From: Pagrus major
Lineage: Eukaryota; Chordata; Actinopteri; Spariformes; Sparidae
Length of the DNA stretch: 64,000 nucleotides
Assembly: GCF_040436345.1 (NCBI RefSeq)
Contig: NC_133232.1
Coordinates: 25,512,315-25,576,314 of the forward strand
Direction of reading: 5' to 3'
Every line of letters starts with the position of its first letter. The stretch's first letter is position 1. This document shows, one piece after another, positions 13,394 to 24,864 of this stretch. A program made the position numbers and the translations under genes. The notes under the pieces are model-generated. The model worked only from the letters and a program-made list of their open reading frames with translations. It searched no databases and had not been told where the DNA came from.

Positions 13394-15833
13394 CACCAGA
13401 TCACAAATGAAATTAAATGAATCAGCTGGAGTCCCCTGTGCACATTGTGGGTCAAATGAAATGTCGCCTGTACCTGCTCAACTGAAACCACTTGGGAAAA
13501 TTAAAGATACGCTTCTTTATCTTTAAGCAAGAAAAGAATAAATGAAAAGTTTTCCAACCATTACTCTTTAACTTTAGTTAATCCACCCCCCCCGCCACCT
13601 TCTCACCCTGTGTCCCTCACCTCAGTGAGGGCTGGAGTGCCGGGTCACGGTCAGGTGGTTGCTGAGCGGTAGTTCAGAGAAAGTAATGGCTGTCTTTCTG
13701 TCGGACAATGGGGTGAGCGAGGCGATAGGGGCGGATGAGACCGGCTTAATGCTCCGTGTAATGCATGTTAATGTAACAGGCACCGAGGGACCGCCGGCCG
13801 GAGTGCTTTGGGATTATTTATCACAAAACATTTGTATTCTTCCGTCGGAGAACGGTTGATCCCGGATAGCTGCACACTAATCCTTCACTCCGTTAATTAA
13901 AAAGAAGGGGAAAGCAATGGAACTGGTGGTGGTGATTTTTTTTTTCCTTTTCCAGAAATGTAATCATTTCTGGAGAAGCTTAACCATCTGCTTGAGGTTA
14001 AGTCTGCAAGCAGATTGTGTTTTCTGCTTATTTAAACCTGGGGATTTTAGTGTTTTTTTCCTGAAAAGGGGAGGGTGTTGCATTTCGGGGGCTGCTTGTT
14101 GGACAGATAGGTCTGGGACCATTCTTGTGCTCATGAAGAATAGTATAAGTGATACTTATGATGTAACATTTTGTTCCACAATGAGCATTTTAGCGCTGCA
14201 GTGTTCATTCAGACATAAGTCATGACCTTTGTTTTCCACCCTGGATATGAATCATACCGAAAATGACATCCCACCTCCATCCCCTGACGCCCAAACTTAT
14301 TATTCTCCAAGTTGGCTGAAAAGAGAAATGTCACAAACAACCACTTTCTCAAAGTTGAAGTATTCCCATCAGCCCCGTTTGTTTTCTCTCAAGTGAAAAG
14401 ATCACAACATCATCAGACATCAACGCCGCTTGGTTTCCCTGATCATTCTCACAGAGGACCAGCAACCATCAATACAATTTTCGACAGAGGACGCAGTCCT
14501 CAGGTTTCGGGGGCAGCTTAACAGAAAATGTAGCGTCTAGTGTAAAAGAAAGAAAACTTCCCCTAGGAAACAGAAAAATTTGCTTCTTGTTCTTTCCCTC
14601 TCATCTCCTTCTCTCTTGTTTTTCCTCTTCTTTTAAAGCTAACGAGCCCAGCGCTGCCCGGGGGCCAAGGCTGTGTCGTCAGTCCCAAGAAGAGACTTTC
14701 AGATTTCCAGCCACCGTTTTACATTAGGATGCCACTCGTGTCCGTGTGGAGACGAACCCGTATTCACAAAGGCATCCTTTAGTTTCTCTCCTTCCCTCTC
14801 TCGTTCTCCCTCTCTGAGGTTCAGTGGTTGTCTAACTGACCAGGATTAACAGGAAAAAGATTAGATCTGAACAAACATGTGCCGCACTCTAAAGAGGCCA
14901 GAGTTGTCCTCTTTGTCCTATAACAAGTATGGTGCTTAGTGGCAGCGGTTCATCCACAGAGTTCAGTCCTCGAAAACATCCCTCAGCTTTTCCTCTGTCA
15001 TCTGCAAACTGTGAACACATCACCTATGGGATAATCCAAACTATAATACCTGATTAGAGACAAGTATGATTAAGGCTTTATGACAGTGCTTTTATGTTGA
15101 TTATGTTGATACATGTTCAGGCCAACTTAAGTGAATTAAAGTCGTGTAATGCGCATTTGTATGAGTGTATCGCTCGCACGTGACTGTCACTGTAATCATT
15201 ATAAGCTCCAAAATGTTGCGATCGCTCATTTAAATACTGATTAAAATTGAAAATACTGACCCATCAAAGATTCTTTTTGTAAAACCCAATTTCGTGTCTG
15301 ATGATTAATGAATGGGACTGTTTTTTTTGCAATCTGGGCATTCATCTTCAAAGGGCTCTCATTAAAAAGCATTAAAAATCCCAGGAGCCTAAACTGGCAG
15401 GGGCCACTGGCCCATTTGAGGCGAAGCGAATGAGTGCTCAGGCCAGTGTGTGTCTATTCTTTTTTTTTTTTTTTGTAAAAGTGGAACCGTGATGAATAGT
15501 TTATTCTGCATTGAAGCTATAATGAGGTTATAATAGATCAATGTAAAATAATGCCGCTGCCATCCTGGGCCTGGAGGGCACTGTGGTCACCATGACAAAT
15601 CCTTGTCCATCCTCATCTGTTAAAGGCAGCCTAGAAAACGACACCCACAACACAATTTGTCCCCTAATCCAAATCTGGCTCTGACGTCTGGTGTCAAACT
15701 TACGCCTTCTCGTCTCTTTAATGGGTCAGAGGAACAGACATGAGGATGTGAAAGGGTTAAGCGTCTACAGTAATTAGAGTCGCACTTCGCGTCGGCGTCC
15801 TCCAATACGGAGCTGCGAGAAGCTGCGTCCACC

Positions 15834-15838
<5 letters not shown>

Positions 15839-15889
<51 letters not shown>

Positions 15890-15892
15890 CTC
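15839..15892. repeat. (CT)n microsatellite upstream of the C-type gene
   Basis: A CT dinucleotide run about 45 bases long, continuing as TTTC units, roughly 350 bp before the start codon. It may lie in or near the promoter or 5' UTR of the gene at 16,244. Confidence 0.95.
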
Positions 15893-16206
15893 ACAGACAC
15901 AACCCACACACACGCGCCTACCCACCAGTTCCTCCGACTGTCTAATACACTGTAAAATCAAAGCGCGAGCCTCCCCCGTTCACACATCACCGGTGTTGCG
16001 CGTGGAGCACAACAGAGAGGGAGAGAGGTGCTTTCACTGTCCTCTCCCCTCAGCTTAACTCTCCAGTAAAGTTATCCACACACCTAGATGTTACAAACTT
16101 ACATCTGAAGATTTTTTTTTTATTTTTTATTTTTTCAATTGGGACACACTCTGCTTTTGTTTGCACTTTTTTAGCTCCGCAGCTGAGTGGCTTTGTGAGG
16201 CGCAAG

Positions 16207-16218
16207 ATGTCTAGGTGA
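16207..16218 (+). promoter_or_regulatory. Three-codon upstream ORF in the leader of the C-type gene
   Basis: ATG-TCT-AGG-TGA ends 25 bases before the main ATG at 16,244. If the leader is transcribed through here it could dampen initiation at the main start. The transcription start cannot be seen from the sequence. Confidence 0.4.
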
Positions 16219-16243
16219 GGTGATTTTTACGCACGCCGCTGAG

Positions 16244-18766
16244 ATGGATCACAGACTCTCCAGAGGCAGCTGGGTACCAGTGACTGGGCTGGTTATATGT
16301 CTGCTTCTGTGTGCGTGTGTAGTGGACCTGGTTCTTGCGCAAATTCGGTACTCCATCCCCGAGGAGCTGGAGCATGGAGCTTTTGTGGGCAACATCGCCG
16401 AAGACCTGGGCTTGGATGTGGCCAAGCTGTCAGCCCGTCGGTTTCGTATCGTCTCCGGCGCAAAGAAGCAGTACTTAGAAGTGAACTTGGAGAATGGCAT
16501 CCTCTTCGTCAACGAGAAAATAGACAGAGAGGAGCTGTGTGAACGAAGTCCGGGCTGCTTTTTACACTTACAAGTGGTGATTGAAAACCCACTAGAACTG
16601 TACAGAGTGGAAGTGGAGATTTTAGATGTGAATGACAACTCCCCCAGTTTCCCGTGGAGCGAGTTTAATCTTGACATCACAGAGTCGGCTGCGCCCGGCT
16701 CCTGTTTCCCGTTAGAGAGCGCACAGGACCAGGACGTGGGCACGAACTCCCTGCGCTCCTACCAGCTGAGCGCAAACGAGCACTTCATCCTGAATATCCA
16801 GACGCGCAATGATGGAAGCAAGTTTGCTGAGCTCGTGTTGGACACCCCACTGGACCGGGAGCAGCAGAAAAAGCACGAAATGGTTCTGACTGCCTTTGAC
16901 GGGGGGTCACCGGAACGCTCCGGTACAGCACTGATAACTATCACAGTGTTAGACGCAAACGATAACGTGCCCGTGTTTGACCGCTCAGTTTACCGGGCGA
17001 GCCTGGTGGAGAACGCGCCGAGGGGGACGATGGTGCTGAAGCTGAACGCCACAGACCTGGATGAGGGCTCCAATGGGGAGGTGACCTACGCGTTTAGCGG
17101 GCACGCACCCCTTAAGGTGCGCGAACTGTTCAATGTGGACCCGTACACCGGTGAAATCCGAGTGAAGGGTGTTGTGGACTATGAGAAAGCCAGCGTGTAC
17201 GAGCTGTATGTGCAGGCAAAAGACCGGGGACCCTCAGCTGTGGCAGTACACAGCAAAGTGCTTGTAGACATCCTGGATGTGAATGACAACGCACCCGAAG
17301 TCATCCTCACATCAGTGTCTACTCCTGTGCAGGAAGACGCGCCACCGGGCACGGTGATAGCTGTTATCAGTGTCATGGACCGGGACGCGGGAGAGAACGG
17401 GAACGTTGACTGCCAAATCCCGAGCAACGTCCCCTTTCAGCTCCACTCATCTTTTAAAAACTATTACACCCTGGTGACAAGCGAGTTCCTGGACAGGGAG
17501 ACGGTGTCTGAGTACAACATCACCCTCACAGCCAGAGACCTGGGCTCTCCTTCGCTCTCCACCAGGAAAACCATCCTCGTCCAAGTGTCTGACATTAATG
17601 ACAACCCCCCGCGCTTCTCTCAACCTTCATACACAGTGTATGTGACCGAGAATAATGCCCCCGGCGCTTCCATTTGCTCTGTAACTGCATTCGACCCCGA
17701 TTCTAACCAGAACGCCTATCTGTCTTATTCTATTCTCGAGGGTCAGATTCAGGGCATGCCCGTGTCCACTTATGTCTCAATCAACTCTGACAACGGCAAT
17801 ATCTACGCACTGCGCTCCTTTGATTATGAGCAACTTAGAAACTTTCAGATTCTGGTTCAAGCGCAAGACGCCGGTTTCCCCCCTCTCGCCAGTAATGTCA
17901 CAGTCAACGTCTTTGTCTTGGACCAGAACGACAATGCACCTGTTATTGTGTCCCCGCTGCCTAAAAACGGCACGGTGGCCACAGAGGTGGTTCCGCGGTC
18001 AGTAGACGCTGGGTATCTGGTTACCAAAATAACAGCGTTAGACGCGGACGCGGGGCAGAACTCCCGGCTGTCCTATCAGGTGTTGCAGGCTACAGACCCC
18101 GGGCTGTTCAGCGTGGCTCTGTACACGGGAGAAATCAGGACTATTCGCCGGCTGGTGGAAAAGGACGCAACAAGGCAAAGACTGGTCATATTAGTCAAGG
18201 ACAACGGGCAGCCGCCGCTCTCCGCCACCGTCTCCATTGTCCTCACAGTGGTAGACAGCGTGCCCGAGTCGCTGTCAGATTTCGGAGACCTCACTCTCAG
18301 CCCACAGCCCCCCTCCAACCTCGCTCTCTATTTGATCGTGTCACTGAGCACCATATCTTTAATATTCCTGGTGGCAATTATCGTGCTGGCTGCGGTCAAG
18401 TGCTACAAGGACAGGGAGACCATTAGCGGGTACAACCTCCCCCCGTTCGCCTGCTGCTGTTGCGGGGGCTTTCAGCCCGAGCCGCCCCCGGAGGTGTTCA
18501 AAAAATCCAACCTCAACCTGCAGATCTCGTCCGCCGCCAAAGTGCCCACGAACTGCATGGAGGTGAATGGAAACAGCAGTCTCTCACAGTCATATTGTTA
18601 TAAAGTGTGCCTGACTCCTGAATCAGCCAAAAGTGACTTTATGTTTCTGAAGCCGTGCAGCCCGGGCAGCACACCGAGGAACAACGAGGCGAAGAGCGCA
18701 GAAAACTCGTGGAACGCGCAAAGCCGGAGCGCATCTGTGAACAACGGAGCAACTACTCCCAACGAG
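16244..18766 (+). CDS. C-type (alpha-C2-like) clustered protocadherin, exon 1
   Basis: This exon encodes residues 1-841 of a 1,021-residue calcium-dependent adhesion receptor. The reading frame is also open upstream, but only from a GTG at 16,220, so I start at the first ATG. Residues 1-32 are a signal peptide. Six cadherin repeats follow, with linkers DVNDNSP, DANDNVP, DVNDNAP, DINDNPP and DQNDNAP at about residues 128, 237, 345, 450 and 560. EC1 carries the clustered-Pcdh CX5C loop. One membrane span lies at about 693-720, followed by a CCCCGG juxtamembrane cluster. The tail motif [20 protein letters not shown] resembles alpha-C2, and also delta-2 protocadherins such as PCDH10. The N-terminus ([14 protein letters not shown]) is strikingly PCDH10-like. 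The exon ends AAC-GAG before GTACAG, in phase 0, and splices to 21,276. No CTCF-type promoter element is visible upstream, as expected for C-type genes. Confidence 0.93.
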
Positions 18767-19831
18767 GTACAGAGATATCAGAGCATAAGATGTTAGAGCT
18801 CGTGTTGTTCATTTCACTCACTGTCACCTCAAAATCCATCTCAGATTTCTATCTGATAAAGAATCTAGACTGTGACATTCTGCCATGAAGGTCAAATTAC
18901 GCATGCCAGACAGATTTAAACTCAACTTGAGCAAAAACTGAGCAAAGCCACGATTTTCTTCTTCTTCTCTCCCTCTTGTGCGTTACACAGCATGTTGTCT
19001 CGAATGTTTTTTTCTAATTATGGAAATCATTTATCCTAATTGCGCAGCCTATGGTAATGTTTGGCACCGGGGAAATGAAATGAGACGATGTGAGATTAGA
19101 TTTTAATTGACATCTTAATGAAAGTGTAAAATCCTATCCTGCGAGGATCATATTCTGTGCGCATACCGTGTCTCATCATCTGTATGGAATGAAGTGAGAT
19201 ATCAATTACTGTGTGAGAGGGAGAGGGGATGTAGCTCAAGTTGACTCCTCTTTTCAGTCTTGGTAACATTTCCAGGTGTCTTCACGACAAAAGAAATACA
19301 CGTGGAAAAAGCTTTACACAATAATTCATGAATTTAATTATAGTCTGTGGCCTGAAAGATGCATGTCTACATCACCCAGTGTCATTGTCACACACTTCTC
19401 ATGCGATGAGGGGACACACACCTGCACCCAGCGCACCCACCTGAGTTTGAACAAAAAGCCAAGGTTATATACGTGACGGGCAAGGTGAATTGTTTGAATC
19501 CATCGGCCTTGAGTTCAGACAATTCGTCTTCGATCAGTCGGGTTTGCGACACGCCTTCTTGTTCTCAAACTAACAATATAGGACAGATAACCTCACTAAC
19601 TATGCCTCAAGGGCACGGGCGCAAGCCGAGCCATTATACTACACACAATGTGGCGTATTCGCAAGGGGGGGCTGCCCATTATTGATGAAAAATGGCAAAT
19701 GGCCGATTTTGGGGAGACAGGGGAGGACATGGAGAGGGGAGGGGGCAAGGAGAAGGAGGGGGTGCAAGGACATGGCTGGACTGAGACGTGGGCCGCCTGT
19801 AGATCGGCCCCGGCGTTGTCCTCTGAATGCG

Positions 19832-19888
<57 letters not shown>

Positions 19889-21275
19889 GGCTTCATATTT
19901 GTCGAGCGAGGGTGGGGGAGAGGAGGGGGTGTAACAGGAGGAGGGGGAGGAAGGAGACAAGGAGAAAGGGAATTTACGGAGGCAGGGTGTCTACACCAGT
20001 GTTTTCTAATTCTAATAGACGGGGCAGCAGCCCGTAAATGTGTGCGTATTGCTCATTGTCGCCTTCGTGGAAGCGCAGAGGGACAAAGACTCAGAGTCAT
20101 GATACCGGACTCCACCAGGCAGACTGAGAAATGTCACCGCGGTCACTGGCACACACACCTCTGGCCACAAGAGGGATTTCGAGGTCATGGTGATTGTTCC
20201 GCCCGCAGCTATGCTCCTTCAGGAGAGAGTGTCCTTCCTGTCGTTAATTGGTTCCCCTAATTCACCCGGCGGTGTCCCTCAGCGCGCCCACGTGAGTCGT
20301 CGTGAGGTCGTCAGTGACACATTAAATCTCAAAGGCAAATCACAGTGAAACTATGTGAGCGTTGCACAAAGCAAGTGCACGGGCCTCCGCTTAAGTTGAT
20401 GAATTGAAGGTGAAAAGGGAGATTAAACACACATCCAACCGTGTAAGACACGCAGGACAGGTGCGTGCACGTGTACAGTGGGCTCTGCGTGCTTTGCGTG
20501 TTGAGCTGTCTCGGCTTACATACAGCTTCAAGGACCGCAAACTTTTCAAGGCTCTCTGCGAGACTTTTAATTAAAAACCTTGCTCGAGGAGCATCAGGCA
20601 AATATTAATGTAAAATGATGCATAAAATCCACAAAACAATGACGTGTGTAATTTTCTTAATTTCCTCCCTGGCACGCTTTCCTTTGAAGATTAAAATCAT
20701 GTTTCGTTTCATCCCGGTGGGGTTCTAATTGGTTTTGTGCGTAGTTGGCGAGGAGTGTATTTTGAATACAGATTCTAATAATACGCCAACGTCGCATTCT
20801 CCTTGTTAACAACTTTAAGTGAATTAATAGAGCGTGGAATCCATACTATGAGACGCAGACCCGGAATAAATATCACTCGGGTGCTCTCCCCCCCTCTCAC
20901 CCCTCCCGCTGCAACACAGAGGATAAAAGCAAAACTAAGTGACAGGCGAGTGGTAGCTGAAGGCAACAGCACCTCCGCTCTCGACATGTCTGTTCCGCCA
21001 AACATCCACAGGGCGGCAGCCAAGATCCACGAGGAAAAACAGTCCTGTCTCCATTTCAGGGCGATCACAAAGATAGACTGCTGCTCATGTCAGTTATCAC
21101 TGACCTCTGCTGACTCAAGGAGAGAGCATGAGCAGACAAGTTTGTTGTCAAATCCGCTTTCGAAATAGATCTGTGCAGTGGCATTTCACTGCCACAGCAT
21201 GTGCCTGTACATGGGGAGGGTGTCATCTTTATAAAATTTAAATTAACTTTGTTTTTTTCTGTCTTTCTCCTGCAG
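18767..21275 (+). other. Intron 1 of the C-type protocadherin
   Basis: A 2.5-kb intron between donor GTACAG and acceptor TTTCTCCTGCAG. It contains a (GA)n repeat (19,834-19,886), a CTCF-like motif with one core mismatch at about 20,165 (CCACAAGAGGGATT), and two AT-rich blocks with several TAAT-type homeodomain sites (about 18,990-19,220 and 20,560-20,760). The TAAT blocks could be regulatory but nothing proves it. Confidence 0.8.
19834..19886. repeat. (GA)n microsatellite
   Basis: About 26 GA dinucleotides inside intron 1 of the C-type protocadherin. Open frames here are repeat artefacts. Confidence 0.95.
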
Positions 21276-21334
21276 CTGAAGCAGCCAAACACAGACTGGA
21301 CTCTCACAAAGAATCAGAACTCCTCCATCAAAAG
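21276..21334 (+). CDS. C-type protocadherin, constant-type exon 2
   Basis: A 59-nt exon with a strong pyrimidine acceptor (TTTCTCCTGCAG) and donor AAAAG/GTAACA. Joined in phase 0 to exon 1 it reads LKQPNTDWTLTKNQNSSIK and leaves two bases for a split serine codon. The QPNTDW core is the signature of the first constant exon of alpha (QPNPDW) and gamma (PPNTDW) protocadherins. This anchors the gene in the clustered family rather than among solitary delta protocadherins. Confidence 0.87.
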
Positions 21335-21496
21335 GTAACACTTTTGACCTTTGACCTTTGTCAACCCAACCTTACATTTATCTCTATATTACACCATTTA
21401 ATACACTAGAGCCTGTATAAAAACCACTCCGGTTAAAATAGATATAGATATTTAATTTACGTACAATTAAAGCACAAACTTGTATCTTGTTCACAG

Positions 21497-21624
21497 TTAT
21501 AACTCGATCAACATGGATGGCACCCTCATGCGTAAGGCCATGCACGCAGACCCAGAAAACTATGTCACCTCCATGGCACCTGGACAGTACTGGACCTGGG
21601 GGACTCACATGAGAGGCATGAAAG
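21497..21624 (+). CDS. C-type protocadherin, constant-type exon 3
   Basis: A 128-nt exon between acceptor CTTGTTCACAG and donor ATGAAAG/GTAACA. It completes the split serine codon and reads on in one open frame: YNSINMDGTLMRKAMHADPE, then NYVTSMAPGQYWTWGTHMRG. It sits where the second alpha constant exon sits but is only loosely similar to the mammalian version. It leaves one base, which joins exon 4 to make aspartate. All reading-frame joins from exon 1 to exon 4 are consistent. Confidence 0.82.
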
Positions 21625-21933
21625 GTAACAGTCAAAACGACACACATTTAGGGTTAGGTTTTGTATGTACTGTATGTTATGGGCACCCAAATATAACCAA
21701 TAATTTCATGGTATTATAAGATGAGATTTCCTTTGTTGTTCACTTGGAAATTTGGTTTGTTGGTATAGTCTGACCTCCACTACCACTAACAAAAGCAGGG
21801 TTATATTCTTCTTTTGCTGTATGTTGTTGTTTATTGTCCAGATTCAAAAGCAGTAAACTATAAAAAGTGTTATTTAAATGAAAAGAGCACTACAGCAGTA
21901 AGTAGTAATCTCCTTGTCTATGTCACACTACAG

Positions 21934-22289
21934 ACTATAAGATGTCTCCTTCAACCAGTGGAGTCCCCTCTCGCCCTTGGACTCCTCGCTGCACGCCTCC
22001 TCCCCAACAGCAGCAGCCATCAATCCCCCCGCACCCTCATCCTCACCCTCACCCTCACCCTCACCCACACCCACACCCTCACCCGCACCCACACCCACCA
22101 CCCGACTACCATCACAATGTGTACATCCCCGGGACACCTTCGGGCTTTTGCACCCTGAGGCCCGCATCGCAGCGCAGCAGTGAGCTGGACGTCCACAATT
22201 CCTTCTCCACCTTTGGCAAGAAGCGGCGTCTTCAGATGTCCCCCCAGGGAGAGGCTGCGATGATAAATAATGACCTGTACAATGACTGA
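21934..22289 (+). CDS. C-type protocadherin, final constant-type exon 4
   Basis: After acceptor CACACTACAG this exon completes an aspartate codon and runs to TGA at 22,287-22,289. It encodes about the last 117 residues. In order it has a QQQQ run, eleven His-Pro dipeptides (22,032-22,097, about residues 937-958), a PDYHHNVYIPGTPSGF motif and SFSTFGKKRR. VYIPG recalls the gamma constant tail (NVYIPGS). The spacing from IPG to FxTFGKK recalls the alpha constant tail, and delta-2 tails end similarly (FSTFGK). The lysine-rich end typical of mammalian alpha is absent; here the protein ends NNDLYND. Confidence 0.88.
22032..22097 (+). repeat. Coding His-Pro hexanucleotide repeat
   Basis: Eleven HP dipeptides encoded mostly by CAC-CCT units inside exon 4 of the C-type protocadherin. 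The CACCCT hexamer array is also a minisatellite, so alleles may differ by whole HP units without breaking frame. This tract explains the long open frames seen in other phases here. Confidence 0.9.
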
Positions 22290-22519
22290 CCTATCATTGA
22301 CTCTCTGAATGGGTGTTTGAAATGATGGATATTCCCATATGAAAACAGGAGAGACCATTCAGTACATACAGTATAATAATGGACATATGATTTATAAGTG
22401 GTCTGAAGAGGATGAAGAGAAATAATGAATCAGTTTTGGCTAAAATGCTGAAAGAAAAAGAAGTCTGATGGCTATTTATGTGACAAGCCACTGTAACATG
22501 GCCAATGTATGTGTCTGCC

Positions 22520-22568
<49 letters not shown>

Positions 22569-22850
22569 TAGACAATCAAACTGGAGCAGCAATTACATCC
22601 AAAATGTTTTCAAAAAGCATTAGTGGACAATAATTTTGCACATCCTTATGAATTTATATTTTTCTTTCTATGAAAAGTGTTTTCTTTTTCTATGTTTGTT
22701 TGCTAACAGAGCTTGTGTGAATATGACCAATAGTATGATGATGTATATGCAAGCTGCAACATGATGCAGATAACTGTAAAGACGGGGGATTGTCCCCACA
22801 CATGTACTGTATACATTTATGAAAATAAAGTATTTTTTTCACATGGTCTT
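22290..22850 (+). terminator. 3' UTR and poly(A) signal of the C-type protocadherin
   Basis: A canonical AATAAA lies at 22,824-22,829, about 535 bases after the stop codon, followed by a T-rich stretch and GTCTT-type sequence. The UTR includes an (ATT)n microsatellite. This is the natural transcript end and separates the gene from the array downstream. Confidence 0.7.
22521..22569. repeat. (ATT)n microsatellite in the 3' UTR
   Basis: Sixteen tandem ATT units within the 3' UTR of the C-type protocadherin. Confidence 0.95.
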
Positions 22851-22949
22851 CCTCATGTCTCTTAAACGCGCATGTGTGGCCCCTGCTGTGATTCATGAAA
22901 CCCAGGGCTGAACACGGGTTCGGTCGATCAACATGCACGGAGCATTTAG

Positions 22950-23480
22950 ATGTGAGTCTCTGTGTTTAATTAGCTTGAGTCAATTATTTTTGGGGTGAAA
23001 AAGTTCCGCAGCTACTCCTACAAGGGTGAAAAGCTTTTCGCCTTGGTAAGCTGTTTTCACGGTGAGGAATAAACATAGTAAAATGCTAACATATGCTAAT
23101 TGGAGTGCTTGCATTTCCATTTGCCCGCAGAGAATAGTGGGGTTCATTAAGTGAACAAACAGAACCTCCTCTCTCGAAATATCACTTTAATTAAGACCAC
23201 GAACACGAAAACAAGCGTCAGGGGAGCAGAGGGGGGGCTCAGCTCCAAATGCCACACCTGGATGTGAGCTCGGGGGCCCTGCGACTTCTCTCTCTGTGCC
23301 CTTTTACGTCTTACTTCTCAGGGAATTAGTTCCTGCCATCAACAGATGAGAGCTGGCCACTGCCCAGAAATGAACAGGGTAATTAGGTCGTCGCATGGCT
23401 CAGATTGAAAATAATTCCGTTAATAAGGAAACGGGTGTCCGTAGAGAGCAGGGAGGGGGAGCAGGCTAACCTTCTCTGCG
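22950..23480. promoter_or_regulatory. Candidate enhancer block downstream of the constant-type exons
   Basis: This unique stretch has repeated ATTA/TAAT homeodomain-type cores (TTTAATTAGC, GCTAATTGG, TTTAATTAAG, GGTAATTAGG) and TTGCATTTCCATTTGC. It lies just beyond the constant exons. In mammals an enhancer (HS5-1) lies in the comparable place after the alpha constant exons. Position and composition are seen; the enhancer role is inferred. Confidence 0.25.
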
Positions 23481-23972
23481 GTAAGGTGATCCATGGGGAC
23501 GGCTGAAGGGGCAGGCGTTTTTAGGTCAGCTTGGCTTACTTTCAGATGAGAGAGGAATGGAGCTATGCTCTTAATATAGAGGTGTGGGACTGTTCTTACT
23601 CTCTGCTACAAGAACCACTTTAAGTTTAAAGTAACTATAGTTATTTTAGAAACATCAAACAAAACATATTCAGAAGCATCACGTATATGTCTGCACCTGG
23701 AGAGCAAAACAATCAGGCTCACACAAATATCGCGGTTGGTGAAATTGTTTTGAAATTACAGAGTTGTGATTGGTGACATTATGGTCATGAAGGGTATAAC
23801 ATCTCCCAGTCTGTTCCGTTGCAGTAACGTGATGCTCTGCACAGGGCACCTCGTGTCACTTGACATCCTTCAGCCGTGTTGGTCATCTCCACCAGGAGCT
23901 GTCCATGACCACGGTGCTGAAATTGTTTTTACCAGAGGTTCTTTCACAGTCAGCCGCAATGTCCCCGATCGT

Positions 23973-23986
23973 CCACAAGAGGGCGC
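23973..23986 (+). promoter_or_regulatory. CTCF motif, forward orientation
   Basis: CCACAAGAGGGCGC is a near-perfect CTCF core, lying in GC-rich sequence. It sits between the C-type gene and the array, where an insulator or loop anchor would be expected. Confidence 0.55.
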
Positions 23987-24048
23987 GTCCAACACGACTA
24001 AATGAAAACTGGTGCAGTATGTTAGACTGAATGTTTTGGAGGCACACG

Positions 24049-24131
<83 letters not shown>
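24049..24131. repeat. (AC)n microsatellite
   Basis: About 41 uninterrupted AC dinucleotides, the longest in the window, 60 bases after the CTCF-like motif at 23,973. Confidence 0.95.
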
Positions 24132-24134
<3 letters not shown>

Positions 24135-24295
24135 CTTAACCTTATTACCTTTATAACCAACATGTCTTTGCATTGCAATTTTCATTGGTGGAATAGCTAT
24201 TCAGATTGTTTATCTCTAGTAAACGTAGAAGTTCGACAACATTAAAAACAAACAAAAACTCTGTTACAGCAATCTGGCATTAATTTAACGTAAGT

Positions 24296-24345
24296 AAAAG
24301 TAATAATAATAACAACAACAACAATAATAATAAACTTTATTTACA
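24296..24345. repeat. AAT/AAC-rich repeat fragment
   Basis: A run of AAT and AAC units leads into AAACTTTATTTACATAGCAA. This resembles the end of a widespread teleost interspersed repeat, recognised by eye only. Confidence 0.45.
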
Positions 24346-24559
24346 TAGCAAGCAAAACAAAAACAACAAATGCAATAAAATGGGAATTTAAGAGCAATAA
24401 ACAAGAAATATAAAACAAAGAGATTAAACAACACATTTTGAATAGACATTATCCAAATGATTGTATTTTATACATGTGTGTTTTTAAAAGCTTTTTAATT
24501 TATGCAAGATACTAAGTACTAAAGAAACAGCTGTAAGTGCTCATTATTTAGAAAAATGG

Positions 24560-24864
24560 CCCCTGTGAGTGTTATACAGTAATACATATTACTGGATTAC
24601 TGATGCATTGATGTGCAAGAAACATTTGAATGTTGTGGCTGGTCATGGTAGAGCTCATTTGGACTACTTTTTGACTATTTCCTTTCTGTTATAGCTTAAT
24701 CTGCAAGTAACTAGTAACTATAGCTGTCAAAAAGTATTATCAAAGCTCTGAAATGAGGTGGAGTAGAAGCATTTAGTGGCCTTAAATGGAAATAATCAAG
24801 TGAAGTAACACAAATTTGCACTTAAGTGAAGTACTTGAGGAAGTGTGCTTAGTTACATTCCACT
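24560..24864 (+). mobile_element. Teleost interspersed repeat ending in AGTTACATTCCACTT
   Basis: The stretch reads like a familiar high-copy repeat of spiny-rayed fishes. It has a 'ctggtcatggtagagctcat' segment, an 'aagtaactagtaacta' segment, and an end of the form ACTTAAGTGAAGTACTTGAG followed by TTAGTTACATTCCACTT. A short inverted fragment of the same end lies at 59,290-59,325. The family name cannot be assigned without a repeat library. Confidence 0.55.

Larger units (their letters stand above)
10260..16200. other. Intergenic region upstream of the C-type protocadherin
   Basis: No convincing coding sequence. It contains an (AAAC)n repeat, CTCF-like motifs at 10,621, 12,402 and 13,380, a T-rich run near 15,460 and a (CT)n tract just before the gene. 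GC-richer unique stretches at about 13,600-13,900 and 14,640-14,780 lack simple repeats and could be conserved non-coding DNA. That is inference only. Confidence 0.6.

Noticed and set aside
1-16000. Search for canonical alpha constant exons or further variable exons upstream
   Set aside because: I found no QPNPDW-type coding sequence and no cadherin repeat in this stretch. They may lie outside the window or be absent.
21928-22358. Alternative long frames across the C-type exon 4, both strands
   Set aside because: They are produced by the CACCCT repeat. Only the frame joined through the three splice junctions gives the QPNTDW-to-FSTFGKK constant tail.
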